DNA of 64,000 nt from Mesodorylaimus sp. YZB2_4 (taxonomy: Eukaryota > Nematoda > Enoplea > Dorylaimida > Dorylaimidae), in contig JASANH010001664.1 in NCBI GenBank assembly GCA_030248295.1, positions 1 through 64,000 on the forward strand. Reading direction: 5' to 3'. Position 1 is the first letter of the stretch. Each line of letters starts with the position of its first letter. This document shows, in pieces, positions 36,002 to 47,008 of this stretch. The translations under genes were made by a program, and so were the position numbers. The notes beneath the pieces were generated by a model. It saw only the letters and a program-made list of their open reading frames with translations. It was not told where the DNA came from and ran no database searches.

Positions 36002-36937
36002 TCACATGCTACAAAATCTGTACATGAAATATTTCTTCAAGCAAATTCTATCCTGTACATTTGCATAAAACGATCTCACATGTTTATTTGGAGATTTTGT
36101 CCAAAAAGGTAATAACGGTGATTTCGATAAAATATCCAGCATAAGCTTATTTATTAAGCTATGATTCATCCCATAATCATGCAATGGCGCGTGCATTTCC
36201 AGCGACACTTGGCAAATTGTAAAATAATTTTGACCAGTGTCAATAAAGTACTTTCGAAATATTTGATATTCAGGTCCTTCGTTATCCAGAAATAAATAAT
36301 CCACAACACTTTCATTAATATATCTTTCAATAAATTCATGAAAGCTAACAGTTTCCACCTCTTTTACAATATATGCTCCATTTTCCATTACGCTAGCTTT
36401 TGAGAAGCCGTTTTGTGTGTTAACAGCAACTGGAAAATATTTTCCCATACTGACATAGATTTCACCACTTTGTTTAATTGGATCAGCTCCATAAAATCTA
36501 CAATCATGTATATAATGTCGTAGTTGTCGCTCTGCGTGAATGTCACGACCGACACCCAAACTGACTGTGACACAAGAATTTGGTATAATATAATATGGCA
36601 ATATGACGGCTTTTATGTCATCAGTGTTGTGCAACCATCTTATATCAAATATTCTCCATATCGATCGATCCATACAAGACTCTACAGCTTTATGTAAATT
36701 TGTCCAAACTTGAACATCCGACTTATTTAAATAATTAATCAAACAATGACGATATTTGTCGATCGTTGGAAAAAATACGCTTTTTCCAAATTCATCTTCA
36801 CAATACAGTGTTAGTTTCGGATGAATAATTGAAGGTGCAAAAAATGAATCTAATCGAAATAGCGGTCGAAGGATAAGGAAAGAGGAGAAAAATAAGAGCA
36901 GTAATGGTGGTCGAAAATTGCGTAGGAATTGCGGCAT
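36002..36937 (-). CDS. Methyltransf_21 / FkbM-like methyltransferase with N-terminal membrane anchor
   Basis: This single exon encodes 311 residues from ATG 36937. An N-terminal hydrophobic stretch (about 11-25, LLLLFFSSFLIL) looks like a signal anchor, so the protein probably sits in the secretory pathway facing the lumen. The SAM-binding region is visible: VTVSLGVGRDIHAERQL (about 128-145), then FYGADP (about 153-158) and KYFPVAV. An acidic block DYLFLDNEGPEYQIF (about 215-230) follows, and ITICQVSLEMHAP (about 238-250). This order matches the large Methyltransf_21 family of Caenorhabditis and other nematodes, whose substrate is generally unknown. It lies 2 kb from a broken FkbM gene on the same strand but is not obviously its duplicate. 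Confidence 0.8.
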   Translation of the reverse strand: MPQFLRNFRPPLLLLFFSSFLILRPLFRLDSFFAPSIIHPKLTLYCEDEFGKSVFFPTIDKYRHCLINYLNKSDVQVWTNLHKAVESCMDRSIWRIFDIRWLHNTDDIKAVILPYYIIPNSCVTVSLGVGRDIHAERQLRHYIHDCRFYGADPIKQSGEIYVSMGKYFPVAVNTQNGFSKASVMENGAYIVKEVETVSFHEFIERYINESVVDYLFLDNEGPEYQIFRKYFIDTGQNYFTICQVSLEMHAPLHDYGMNHSLINKLMLDILSKSPLLPFWTKSPNKHVRSFYANVQDRICLKKYFMYRFCSM

Positions 36938-37861
36938 GGTTCAAGGGACTAGCAGCACAATCAATGGGCGAGGAATAAAATGACCAAATATTGGTGTGAG
37001 TAGGGAACTAGTCTGGAGCGCCAGTGACCTGCAAAATGCATATGCCAACAGAGAAGAGACCACGACGCTCACAGATTGGAAACACAATTGATTGTCCCTA
37101 TTCGTGAAAAATGGAGGAAAACATGTTTTACAGTTATGTATCGCGGTAGCTGGACAGAAAAAGGGGAGCTGACAAATTTCAAAATTTCTAAATATTTTCA
37201 AAGCCTTATCTCATAGGCCCATGGCAACCATGGATGCAAATGTTTTGTAAAGTGCAAGTGCCAGGTGACTTGATTCACCAATTAACAGATTTTCCTAGCT
37301 CTGAAAAGTAAAATTGGTTCTATTTGGTTCATTGCAATGCCTCGGCTAATTACACAGATTGTGCATGGTAGGCACGTTGCTCGCTAAGCCAGCCACGAAG
37401 TTCGACAAGCATCAATTATTCCCTCGTCCAAAGCTCCAGGAGCAATTTCGCAATCATGCCCTTGAAACCATCTGGTCACACGACTCTTTACAAATTGCCC
37501 TTTTAGCAATCGAGTGCAGAATGTATGTAGGAGTGCGATAGATTTGAAAACGGGGCATCCGTTTGGGCTTTCAAAATGAGTCAACTCGCGCCGTAAAAGC
37601 AGATTGTCAGGAAAACTGGTTATTCTGGTGTAAGCCTAAGCGAAATACTCGCTGCTACGAAAACATTTTGAAAAACCGTTCTCTGTGATACTAGGGAGGG
37701 CTAGGAAGCAAACTAAATATCATCATAACTTGCATATAATCATAACTGGCATGAACAGAAGCAGGATCAGGATCAGTGGCGACTGCGATTTAATATTTCA
37801 TAAACACTTCGGCTCTAGACTAATTGCCACATTGATTTTTACCATGAAATGAATTGCCGGC

Positions 37862-37905
37862 CAATAATTGGAGGTGCAAAAAATTAATTTAATCGAAAAA
37901 GAGGT
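37862..37905. repeat. Short copy of the methyltransferase N-terminal coding region
   Basis: About 43 bases here, around ATAATTGGAGGTGCAAAAAA, match 36819-36862 inside the methyltransferase coding sequence with about six differences, in the same orientation. It looks like a relic of a partial duplication of that gene. The rest of the copy is not recognisable. Confidence 0.55.
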
Positions 37906-38165
37906 TTACTATTGATCCCAGGTCCCGTAGACGCAGAAATACTTTTCTCTTACAGCTCGGCTGGGATGGCTATTAAATGGGTAAAGGCTTTAAGAATATC
38001 TTCTGAAAAGACTGCAAGAATACGGCTGCGACTAGTTTCATTGCCAGGTCGAAATCTTCTACCTGGTTCGCCGTAAGCCATGTCATATCATACTTTATCC
38101 ATAGCCAAGCACCATAAGGCGCACTCGAGGGCTAAGGAACACATAATTGACAATCATTTTGTACC

Positions 38166-38256
38166 GAGGCGGGAGTCGAGTGCGCACCATGCGCACCCCT
38201 CTAAGTGCGCACCCATGGTGAGAGGCAGACGCCTTTACCCGCTGGGCCACGACCCC
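38166..38256 (-). mobile_element. tRNA-Ser-like SINE head or tRNA pseudogene
   Basis: Read on the minus strand it starts GGTCGTGGCCCAGCGGGTAA, then AGGCGTCTGCCTCTCA. This resembles the acceptor, D-arm (A box) and anticodon arm of a serine-type tRNA. After an insertion of TGCGCACC repeats comes CACTCGACTCCC, a plausible B box. The variable region is expanded and no full cloverleaf closes, so I favour a tRNA-derived SINE or a decayed tRNA over a functional gene. Confidence 0.5.
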
Positions 38257-38393
38257 GGTGCACTAATTCGATGAACCGATGTTTGGAATCAATATACTTG
38301 AAAAACTCGCTTACCGAGCACAAGATTGCGGCTGGCTGTGAAAGTCGGCAACCTTTTTTTGATGACGTGACTAGATTTCGAATCGGTGGATGA

Positions 38394-40394
38394 CTAAGTC
38401 TCAGTTGAAGTTTTTGGTCATGGTCTGTTCATGCCCTTTCTCCTGCCTGAACCTACTCGTATATAGCCGACACGTAACAGCTGGGGCAATTTTATAATGC
38501 GACATCTGGGGCCGTATTATGAAAGGCGTGGAAACTACAAGGAGATTTTATTCCCACAAAAAAATTCTATGGAAAATCCCATGCCCCAACTGGATTCCTA
38601 TTTGCCATTACACCTGTTTTCAAAGTAAAATATCAGCTTGGATTTTTGCCAGTTTTGGGGATGCTTGAGGGAAGGTTTGCGTCAATCGCTGTTGTTTTAT
38701 CTAAGAATCGAGAGTGAAACTGGTCCATTCTCGAGGGGACTGCTGAATTTAAATCAGATTTACCTAATTGCAAAATTTTTAGCTTCTCTGTTGTCAGAAA
38801 GATGGCAGCAAGCGACGAGGCACTTGTTAATCGCTGCAATGCATATCAGCAATCCTTACTGGCACCTGTTGTCGCAGCGACAGTTCTGAAACGTCATGCA
38901 AGCTGACCTGCCACTTGTACGACCAGCCTCGTGGCGCAGTACCGTACAGTACCTTACCATCCGATCAGGGCTATTATCATCTAGTACAGTGCTCCGTCAA
39001 ACCACTGCTCTAATTGGTCTAGCCAAAAATAGACAGCAATTTGATAGCCAAATCCATGTAAAGAAGCACGGTAAAAGAAGCTCTGGGGGAGGAGAAGCAG
39101 GCATGGTGTGTCATGGCTGTCAAGGTAGTGTTAGAAATGACTTCAATGTCAAGATCAGAATTCTGTCAAAACCCTCATCGACCGACCCTTGGTCGAAGTC
39201 AGGGTCAAGGCCAGGAAATTTTATAGGACAATATTAGTGACTAAGAACAAAGCCATGTCCAACATTGGGTTTGCAAATTCAACACACAGCCCAGCCCAGT
39301 TTTTTGGGTTTTTCAGCTTGCGGGGAGGGGGGCGGTCGCCATAGAGTATTGAAGCCACTGCGATATATCAGTTGGTTTCGAGTCAACAGATCTTGGAGTG
39401 ACAAAAATAAGCGTTGTACCAAAGTCGGGCGCGCAATGCAGTTCATGATATCATTGTCGTGATCGAAGACCCAGGCCGCTCGAGTCTTCAGAGTCCCCAG
39501 TCACTTTAGAAATGTCAGTCTGACTGTGAAAGAGCTGAAAAATCGTCAGTGAGCAGATAAAATCGAGCCCTAAAAAGATTTTATGCCGACTCGCTGTTAC
39601 TAGGAAGCACTAGAAAGCCTTCCTTCCAAAACACTGTATAAATTTGTTCGGAACAAGAACTATAGGCGATTCACAGTAGATTCATCAACTAACAAGTTTT
39701 CAGAAAAAACATAGACCTTTGATCGCGACTTTCTCCGAGTCAGAATGAAGTACAGTAGGCATTTCAGGGCCGTTTAAGTTTTTTTTGCACTTCTGTCTTT
39801 TTGTCGTTTGGTGGGTAAATATATGGTGACGACAGACCAGCATCTAATTGTTCGAGGAACAGGCTTGTCAAATGTACAGTGAATGCAGTGATCGTTGAGA
39901 TATGAGCAGGATACAGCACTGTAGATCTGTTTTTGAAGGAGTCTGTAAGCGACATTGAAAGTCAGTCAGATTAGATCATGCCAGTTTCAATCAACCATAT
40001 CAGCAATGGCACACGTAAGGATGGACGGACTCATCACACAAAATGATTCACCTAGCTTGCAGTCGAACACCCGCCAGTAGGTGTCTTTTTTGAAGGTATT
40101 TGAAAGATGAGTGAGGCACGAATCGTTCAAGTGCTCAAAAATGTATTTGCCGCACGGTCAAATTTTGGGTTAAGCGCATTGTCTAAATGTGGCCGGGGGG
40201 GCTGGGCTTTAGCCCCAGGGGGGGGGGGGAGATACTGGATGGAATTGTGACCCTTCGGACCTGTGAACAAAGCATGATGGCAATACCGACAAGAGCGCAC
40301 GAAAGAAACTACCTTTTCAACAAAACCTGTGTGCAGTATGCTGGTCTGCAGCCTCGACCATAATCACGGGACATCAGCCGGTCTTAAAAAATTT
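38394..40394. other. Intergenic, no gene recognised
   Basis: Mixed sequence; the only marked features are G-runs near 39320 and 40195-40230. The open frames lack protein-like patterns. Confidence 0.5.
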
Positions 40395-40742
40395 TTACCC
40401 TACCGCTCTGCGTAAGACAAGCGTGAACATAGCTTGAAAGTTCCGCCATCGCCTGCACCATTTTTTTGGTTTCAAGGATGCATTAGCATGCACTTGAATC
40501 AAAAGAAGCAGATGACGATTTTTAAGTGAATAACCAATCCCCATATCAAAAAGCTGGCCCAATTTCTGATCTCGAGTATCAGACTCGAAGCACGGGTAAA
40601 ACAAGTCTTTTTTATTTTCAACGCAAAAGTACGTCAACATCGAACAGGTTTTACAGACTGTACCTCCGCAGCAGCAGGCAGGAAATAATGTTGAAGTAAA
40701 CACCGCGGAAAAACCGTCACATGACCCGTCGCCAGTGGACAA
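40395..40742 (-). CDS. Hypothetical cysteine-rich ORF, divergent from monooxygenase gene 2
   Basis: A 115-codon minus-strand frame starts just upstream of the second monooxygenase promoter. It contains a cysteine-rich segment (CCCGGTVCKTCS, then YFC and PC) and a basic C-terminal part. There is no signal peptide and no known domain. It may be a chance frame. The divergent arrangement is the only contextual support. Confidence 0.15.
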   Translation of the reverse strand: MSTGDGSCDGFSAVFTSTLFPACCCGGTVCKTCSMLTYFCVENKKDLFYPCFESDTRDQKLGQLFDMGIGYSLKNRHLLLLIQVHANASLKPKKWCRRWRNFQAMFTLVLRRAVG

Positions 40743-40750
40743 ACATCTGT

Positions 40751-40768
40751 GATCGATTAATCGGTATT
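40751..40768 (+). promoter_or_regulatory. Conserved upstream element of monooxygenase gene 2
   Basis: GATCGATTAATCGGTATT matches 24791-24808 in 17 of 18 positions at nearly the same distance from the start codon. It contains the palindrome ATCGAT next to TTAA. Confidence 0.45.
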
Positions 40769-40942
40769 TTCTAGTTGATATGTTTGCTGCAAAATCCGCC
40801 CAAGCGACTAGGCAGAAAATACCGAACTTCTAGCAAGCGGAGGGAGCTCGCAAAACTAGTCATTCGGCAATATTAAACGGGCTCGCGACCTCGAAAATAC
40901 AAAACAGTTTTGTGAATTGGCTCCAAACGCTGGTAGTAAAAT

Positions 40943-43900
40943 ATGTGGATTATATTGCAGCTACTGTTTTCATGTCCAATGGTCTTCGGATTCGACCCAA
41001 TCGTAAGACATTTGACGAGAAGTGAAATTTCTGAATTTGTAAGTATGCACGAAATGCGAATGAGAAGTTTTTAGCTGTGAGTGCTTGTAGGAGAAACAAG
41101 TCACTGGGAATGTGGGTGTTCATAAAGCGACCCTGGACTGGAGAGGGAAATACGAGTTGCGTTGGACATACGGCAACGAGTCCATCACGTTCGATGTCCG
41201 AGCCCAAGCTTCGGGGTGGATCGGACTCGGATTCACTCCCACTGGCGGCATGACCAATGCGGACATTGTGCTCGTCTGGATCGATGGCCACGGACGAGGT
41301 CACATCACCGTGAGTACAGGGCACCCATGACTGTGCCCTGGCAGGCCAACCCTTTTTTCAGGACAGACACGCCAGGGGCAACGAATACCCTCGGAAGGAC
41401 GCTCATCAGGACTACACCCTCGTCGATGCGTCCAAGAACGGATCCCACTTCATGGCCAAATTCCGACGGCAGCGAGACACGTGCGACGACGAAGAGGACT
41501 ATCAACTGACTGTGAGCATCAACAAGACCCTCCTCACACAACCAGAAAAACTAATAACATAATTCAGGCAGACAACACGCGCCTGATCTACGCATTCTCC
41601 CACGAGCAGCCCGAAGATGAGGATCACTTTGACAAGCACTCGGCCATGGATCGGGGAGTGAAAGGCGTTTTCCTTTTCGAGCCGCCGGACGTGCAGGTTC
41701 ATTTGCCAGAGGACACAGTCGTCCTGGAAATGTTGTCCGACTCGACGCCCCTGCCGACCAATGAACACCTCATGTACTGGTGCCAAATTTTCGAGATGCC
41801 CAAGTGGCCTGTCCATCATCTGATCAGGGTGAGCGGGAAAACTCCGGTTCATCTAGGTTTGTGGTAACTATTTTTAATCGATCAGGTGGAAGCGATCATC
41901 GAGCCAGGACACGAGCCCTACGTTCACCACGTTGCTCTGTATCAGTGTTCCAAGAACATGTCAGCATTTTTGGGCAAGGGAGAAAAATGTTTCACAGACT
42001 ATGGGGATAACATCTCAGAGATTCACAGCTGCTCTTCGAAACCCTTCTGGTTCTGGAACCCGGGGATGAAGGTAATTAGCAGCCGATATCCTTTATTTGA
42101 TGCTTCTCGAGGCGGTGTTTTCAGGCAAGCGATATGCCTGATGATGTTGGAATACCAATGTTCGAAAGTCCAATGGACGCCTACATAATGTTGGAAATGC
42201 ATTATGAAAACATCGAGTTAAAACCAGGTCAGGCAGAACTTTTTGCTTGGTTGTAGCATCTGTTGCTTTCTTCCTGCCCTCTGGCCTACTTTTTGTTTAT
42301 TGACCCAAATTAATTATGATTTTGTTATCAGAAGATTTGGCGTTTTATATAATTTTTCGCAAGACCCGAACTCTCGCCTATTCTCTCTCTTAAAGTCGCA
42401 ATTAGCGGTAGGTCTTCGAACGAGCTACTACAATGTCAAAATTTTAAATTTTGTAGCAAATTTTTATTTATCTTTGTTTAGCTTTGTTTGGCAGAAGCAA
42501 CAACGATAAAGTGACGTCGGACGCGCGCATGGTGCATCTGTCGCCAGAAGCATGAAGCATACAATGACTCTGCGGGGTTATAAAAAGCTGAGTGAATTCG
42601 ATATCGCAAATTTTCTGACATCTCTCGCGGAAATTTCAAATTTGAGGTGCCTCTGTTTCAGCCGACCCGCCTTGTGCTCACCCCCCTTCTCTCCCACTGT
42701 ATTGATTTTTTAAAACCAATCATCAATCGAACTGTCTTGGCAGCAGTAAGAGTTGCATGAGGACTCACATCCTCCCTTTTTCTTCACGCACCTTATCAGC
42801 ACAAACTTTTTCAGTGAGTCTAGTCAACTTGGATTACCAGCATTCTGAAATTCTCTTGACTTTTCAGGCATAATCGATAGCTCTGGTGCACGTCTTTACC
42901 TCACGCCAACCCGCCGCCCAATCGACGCAGGTTTCTTAGAGGTTGGGATAATTGAGGATGCCCCTTATCTGGTCATCCCTCCTGGTGAACCCGATTTCCA
43001 AGTCTCCGCCAGTTTGGGTAACTGTTTCACCATGCTTCCTCCGAATGGCACCTACTTCGTGTTCTCGCTGCTGCACATGCACTTGCACGGGAGACGAGCT
43101 AAGATGCGGCATTATCGGAACGGAGAACAGCTGCCCGATTTCGTGGTAGATAACAACTATGACTTTTATTCACAGGTAAAATATGGTTACAGAAGCGTGT
43201 TTGAAATCGTCTGTTTCATGGCCGCTTGAAGAAAATTACCAACCAATTTTAATCTCTCTTTGGCCTTGCTCCTGTAGCCAATTGCAACAAACTGCACCAT
43301 TTGTAGCCCCAGCAGTTCTGATGCCTTATCCGTATCCGTGTATTAATATATCTCCTATTCTTGACATAAGACTGAAATACGCAGACATTCAAACTCACGA
43401 TCAGGAAATAAGGTACACACATTTTGTACGGTATACTGCAGGTAAGCCTAGATTTTGAGAGAAACACCATTGATTTCAAAGTCCACAAGCTAAGAAAATG
43501 GCGCGGAGCAGTTGATTGTTAAAATTATAACGCATTGCTGTCAATTTAGAGATTTGTGCGTTTAGAATTTTCGCCGCCTCGACCCACCACGCCTGATTCT
43601 ACCTGGCGATGAGCTCTTGCTCGATTGCATTTATGACACAACTGGCGCAAACCAGACGGTTTTTGTGAGTACAACCATTTTTAGTTTTGGGAGTTTTCTG
43701 CTAATGGCGAGAACTTCCATTTCTAGGGTGGTTTTTCGACACTCGACGAAATGTGCAATGCAGCACACATCTACTACCCCCGTGTGGCCAGAGGATTCAC
43801 GTGCCTCAGTCACCCTGATCCCCAATTATACGTGCCCATATTTGGTGGAGAGCTAGCTAACGAGTGAGCTACGTGCAATTTCGAATAAGCAGAATATATA

Positions 43901-45044
43901 GTGAAGATAAGAATTGTGTAGATGGGATTCCTTGTTCAGTGAAGGGATACGCAAGCTAGCGGGGGAACACTACATAAAACAAGGTACATTCTGGCCAGAA
44001 ATAATACTAATGCTATGGTAAGGTGGTATACTTTAACTGTAGCATCAGTTCAAGTTTGGGTTATCCAAATTGCATTGTTGATTTTCAAATCAACCCGCCT
44101 GCCTGTGATTTGTGGATGGCTTTCGTACATTGAACAGACTGATGCGTCATGCTGGACATCTACAGCATGACGGTGGTCTTTCTTATCTACAGAATCACTT
44201 CCTTGTTGGAACAGTGTTTCGCGCGAAATCTGTTAAGAAAGAGTAAAATTCTCTAGGCTAGTAGTTTATATAGGTGAATTTGGAAGGCTAGCCAAATGCC
44301 GCATGCGAGGGTCCGTCAAACTTCATCTAATAGTAAGTCATAACGATTTTAATATGAAAGTATTATGCTGAAAATCTTCTTAATTCTTCAAGGGCGCACA
44401 GCAGAAAAATGCTTCTGGTGCTAGCATCGTTATGAATTATAGATACAGTGGGCTGTTCTACGAAAATTTTTTTAGTCCTATGTCAGTGTCTCGTCATGAT
44501 GATCATGGTTCCTCGTCCTGGACGCTAGCATTTAAAGCATCTTGTATTTCATATTGCCTGCACATAACAGAACTCTTTCAGCACTGTATTTCTACCATCA
44601 AACAAAAATGTTTCGCTGAACGACTTCCTCAGGCGGCATCTGGACTGGAACGCACCTGGTGTTCGAGAACAGTACAAAGAGTTCATCGCCAATGGCCAAT
44701 ACTTGCAAAAATTTTTTCACGAACTTTTGAACAATGTAAGCGTGTATTTTTCTCGCCACATTTACCACCACGCCATACAGTATCTTCCGTTGCAGTCATC
44801 GCAGGAAACGGTTGAATTTCGAGTGTTCATGAACAATAGTGCTCACGAGCGGGAACCAGATCCAATTAAACGTTTATGTGTGGTCGAGGATGAAGATGAA
44901 ATCGAACTAAATAAAACCAGCAATACCAAAAGATTGATTGAAAGGGGCTTAGCTGTTATAAGCCATGAATCGTGGGCGCTCATATCTGTTTTATTGATGG
45001 TGACATTGTCTGAAGTCGAATGGGCGCCTCTGTTAAGGCAGTGA
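40943..45044 (+). CDS. DOMON / copper type II monooxygenase, MOXD1-like, copy 2 (11 exons, 653 aa)
   Basis: Exons: 40943-41038, 41091-41309, 41362-41511, 41568-41828, 41886-42071, 42125-42227, 42868-43175, 43566-43664, 43727-43863, 44582-44735, 44796-45044. Every junction keeps frame and intron positions equal those of copy 1. The protein has a signal peptide, DOMON and both copper domains. The ligands are His256-His257, His330, His408/His410 (HMHLHGRR) and Met483 (TLDEM), so catalytic competence looks retained. Exons 2 to 5 and their introns are almost identical to copy 1, while exons 6 to 11 differ widely. Before the stop the C-terminus is hydrophobic (ALISVLLMVTL) but continues with EVEWAPLLRQ, less like a GPI signal than copy 1. 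The promoter has the same conserved element but a weaker TATA-like site. Substrate choice may differ from copy 1 (inference). Confidence 0.92.
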
Positions 45045-45799
45045 AGGCCTTATTACTTTTCCCTTCTCTTATCCGTAGTTTTTACTTTTTCTTGCTCTTG
45101 CTTTTTTATCTGCTGCTGTTTTATTGTTATTACTGGAATGCTTTGATATGTCACAATGTCGACGTCAAAATTTATGTTCGTGGCTGGACAAAGGCGAAAG
45201 CATCCTGGTGAATGCGGCGTTCGAGCATTGGATCGAAAGAAAGGCTTGCTTGTCAGCTGGCTTATGAGGATTCGCCTGAGTGCTTTTACTCCCCATCCTT
45301 TCAATCATGATCAGTTTACAAGTCGTCGTTCGGAGTTCTCGAGAAAATGCTTCATCGCGGCGAGGCGTTGCGGATATCTTGGCGGAAATGTGCAAGGAAT
45401 GTGGGGTATTCTCAGGTCGAGCCTCTCTACAAATGGTCCGATCAAGTGCCATGCGTGCAAGGTGCCTTCCATACCCTAGTGTGTTGGGTGCCACCTCTCC
45501 TGCTCAGCTTTTACCTTGGCGTCTTGACCGTGCTGGGTCCACTAACCCAGAGGAGCTTTTGCAAGGTTTAGGTTTGCTTCTTGTCTAGTCAGGCTACATT
45601 TGGAGAGTACCCTAATGTCTTCGTGAGAGTTTCAGTTTCAGCTGCACTCAACACAACCACCACCAACAACCAAAACCAACACCAAAGTCGGCTCCATGGA
45701 CAGCTCCCTGTTATGTATTTCCATGAGCCGACATTTCTATGGGCGATATTTCTAAGGGTGGCAGTGCCCCCCTTCAAGAGGCGGCGGCCAAAACCCCCA

Positions 45800-46045
45800 A
45801 CCCCCCAAAAAAAAAAAAAAAAACCCCCCCCCAAAAAAACCCCCCAAAAAAAAAAACAAAAACCCCCAAAACAAAAACCCCAAAACACACACACAGGGCA
45901 ACACAGAAATCCACAAAACACCGGGGCAACCTCCCCCCTCACCCCAAAAACAGACAAAAAAAAACAACCAAAAAAAAAAAAGACAGAGACAAAAAGAAAA
46001 AAACCCCCCCCCCCCCACACCGCACAAAAAAAAGAAAAAAAATAA
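45800..46045. other. A/C homopolymer mosaic, no gene
   Basis: The plus strand becomes almost purely A and C in alternating homopolymers, with a few G and T, between normal flanks. It resembles the end of the 1.0-5.9 kb stretch. The lysine/proline frames here are compositional. Confidence 0.85.
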
Positions 46046-46413
46046 TGAAAAAGGCGTCGCTCTTTGCCATGCATTTCTGTGAAGCGATAAACTTGAAAGT
46101 ATTTTTGAAGGGAATTACGGGTATCTGTCATTTTTACCTTGTTCCTATATTTGAAAGTATCAAACCGAATCAAGCCGATTCAAAATTGAATCCTAAATAA
46201 AAGGATTTGTGGTTGTTTGCCGACTTTAAAATCAAGCTAGTGACACCAACTCGTGTGAAAATATCATTCTTTACGGCACATCCTATAAAAGGTATGACAT
46301 CTTCATTCAAAATCAAATCTGAGTGTCAGATTCTGCAACAACTACAAACCTTTCGGCACATTCAAAAGTCTGGTATTTTTGGAATTCATTCTACAAAAGT
46401 TAAACTAACTCGG

Positions 46414-46743
46414 CTAATACCCAAGGCGGAATTCGAACGATATCGCTTTTCTAACGAGTTGAACTTGATCATACAAAAAACCTGTTCCTCTTGCTTCCTT
46501 GGAATCTCGCCCTTTCATAGCGGGGAACGCTGGCCAATTCAAACCTTCATAAAGGATCACGCGGCGCGAATAGTCAAACAAGGCTTGCTTGCGTAAGGCT
46601 AACAATTCCGATTGACTCATTTCAAGCTGTTTTGGTAAATCGAGATAAAAAGAGTTGACTTTGATGTTGTATAAAGAAAGCGAATATAAAAAGCGTAAGC
46701 CTTGAAACACTTGCACGCTGACATGCGTTATAGCTGAGATCAT
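46414..46743 (-). CDS. Hypothetical ORF or exon
   Basis: A 109-codon minus-strand frame encodes a protein-like sequence with amphipathic helices (MSQSELLALRKQALFDYSRR, then VILYEGLNWPAFPAMKGRD). Base composition and residue use look more natural than in most open frames here. A possible donor (GTATTA) lies at its 3' end, so it could be one exon of a longer gene. No family is recognised. Confidence 0.25.
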   Translation of the reverse strand: MISAITHVSVQVFQGLRFLYSLSLYNIKVNSFYLDLPKQLEMSQSELLALRKQALFDYSRRVILYEGLNWPAFPAMKGRDSKEARGTGFLYDQVQLVRKAISFEFRLGY

Positions 46744-47008
46744 TTAAGTGTAGGACAGAGAGCCTACCTTGCCTCGACTCTAGTGCATATTAGAAATGGA
46801 TGTGTAGGCATCTCCAAATATCACAAAGCTTAACCCACGTCGGTGTTTCTATCCAAGGATTCAAAGGAGTGCCCGCTGAATAAATAGAGAGTGCTAGCCT
46901 GTCTGTTTCCACAACGCCGCCTCTCGTAGTCAGATTGTCCAACTAAAGATCAGTTTGTGTAAGTAACAAGGACCAGACTAGACTATATTCTTTGACAAGT
47001 CTTCGAAT

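Noticed and set aside
36941..37201. 86-codon minus-strand frame just upstream of the methyltransferase, with a hydrophobic segment
   Set aside because: It is in a different frame from the methyltransferase, has no domain, and the methyltransferase already has its own start and anchor.
45589..46200. Lysine/proline or phenylalanine/glycine frames across the A/C mosaic
   Set aside because: Composition alone explains them.
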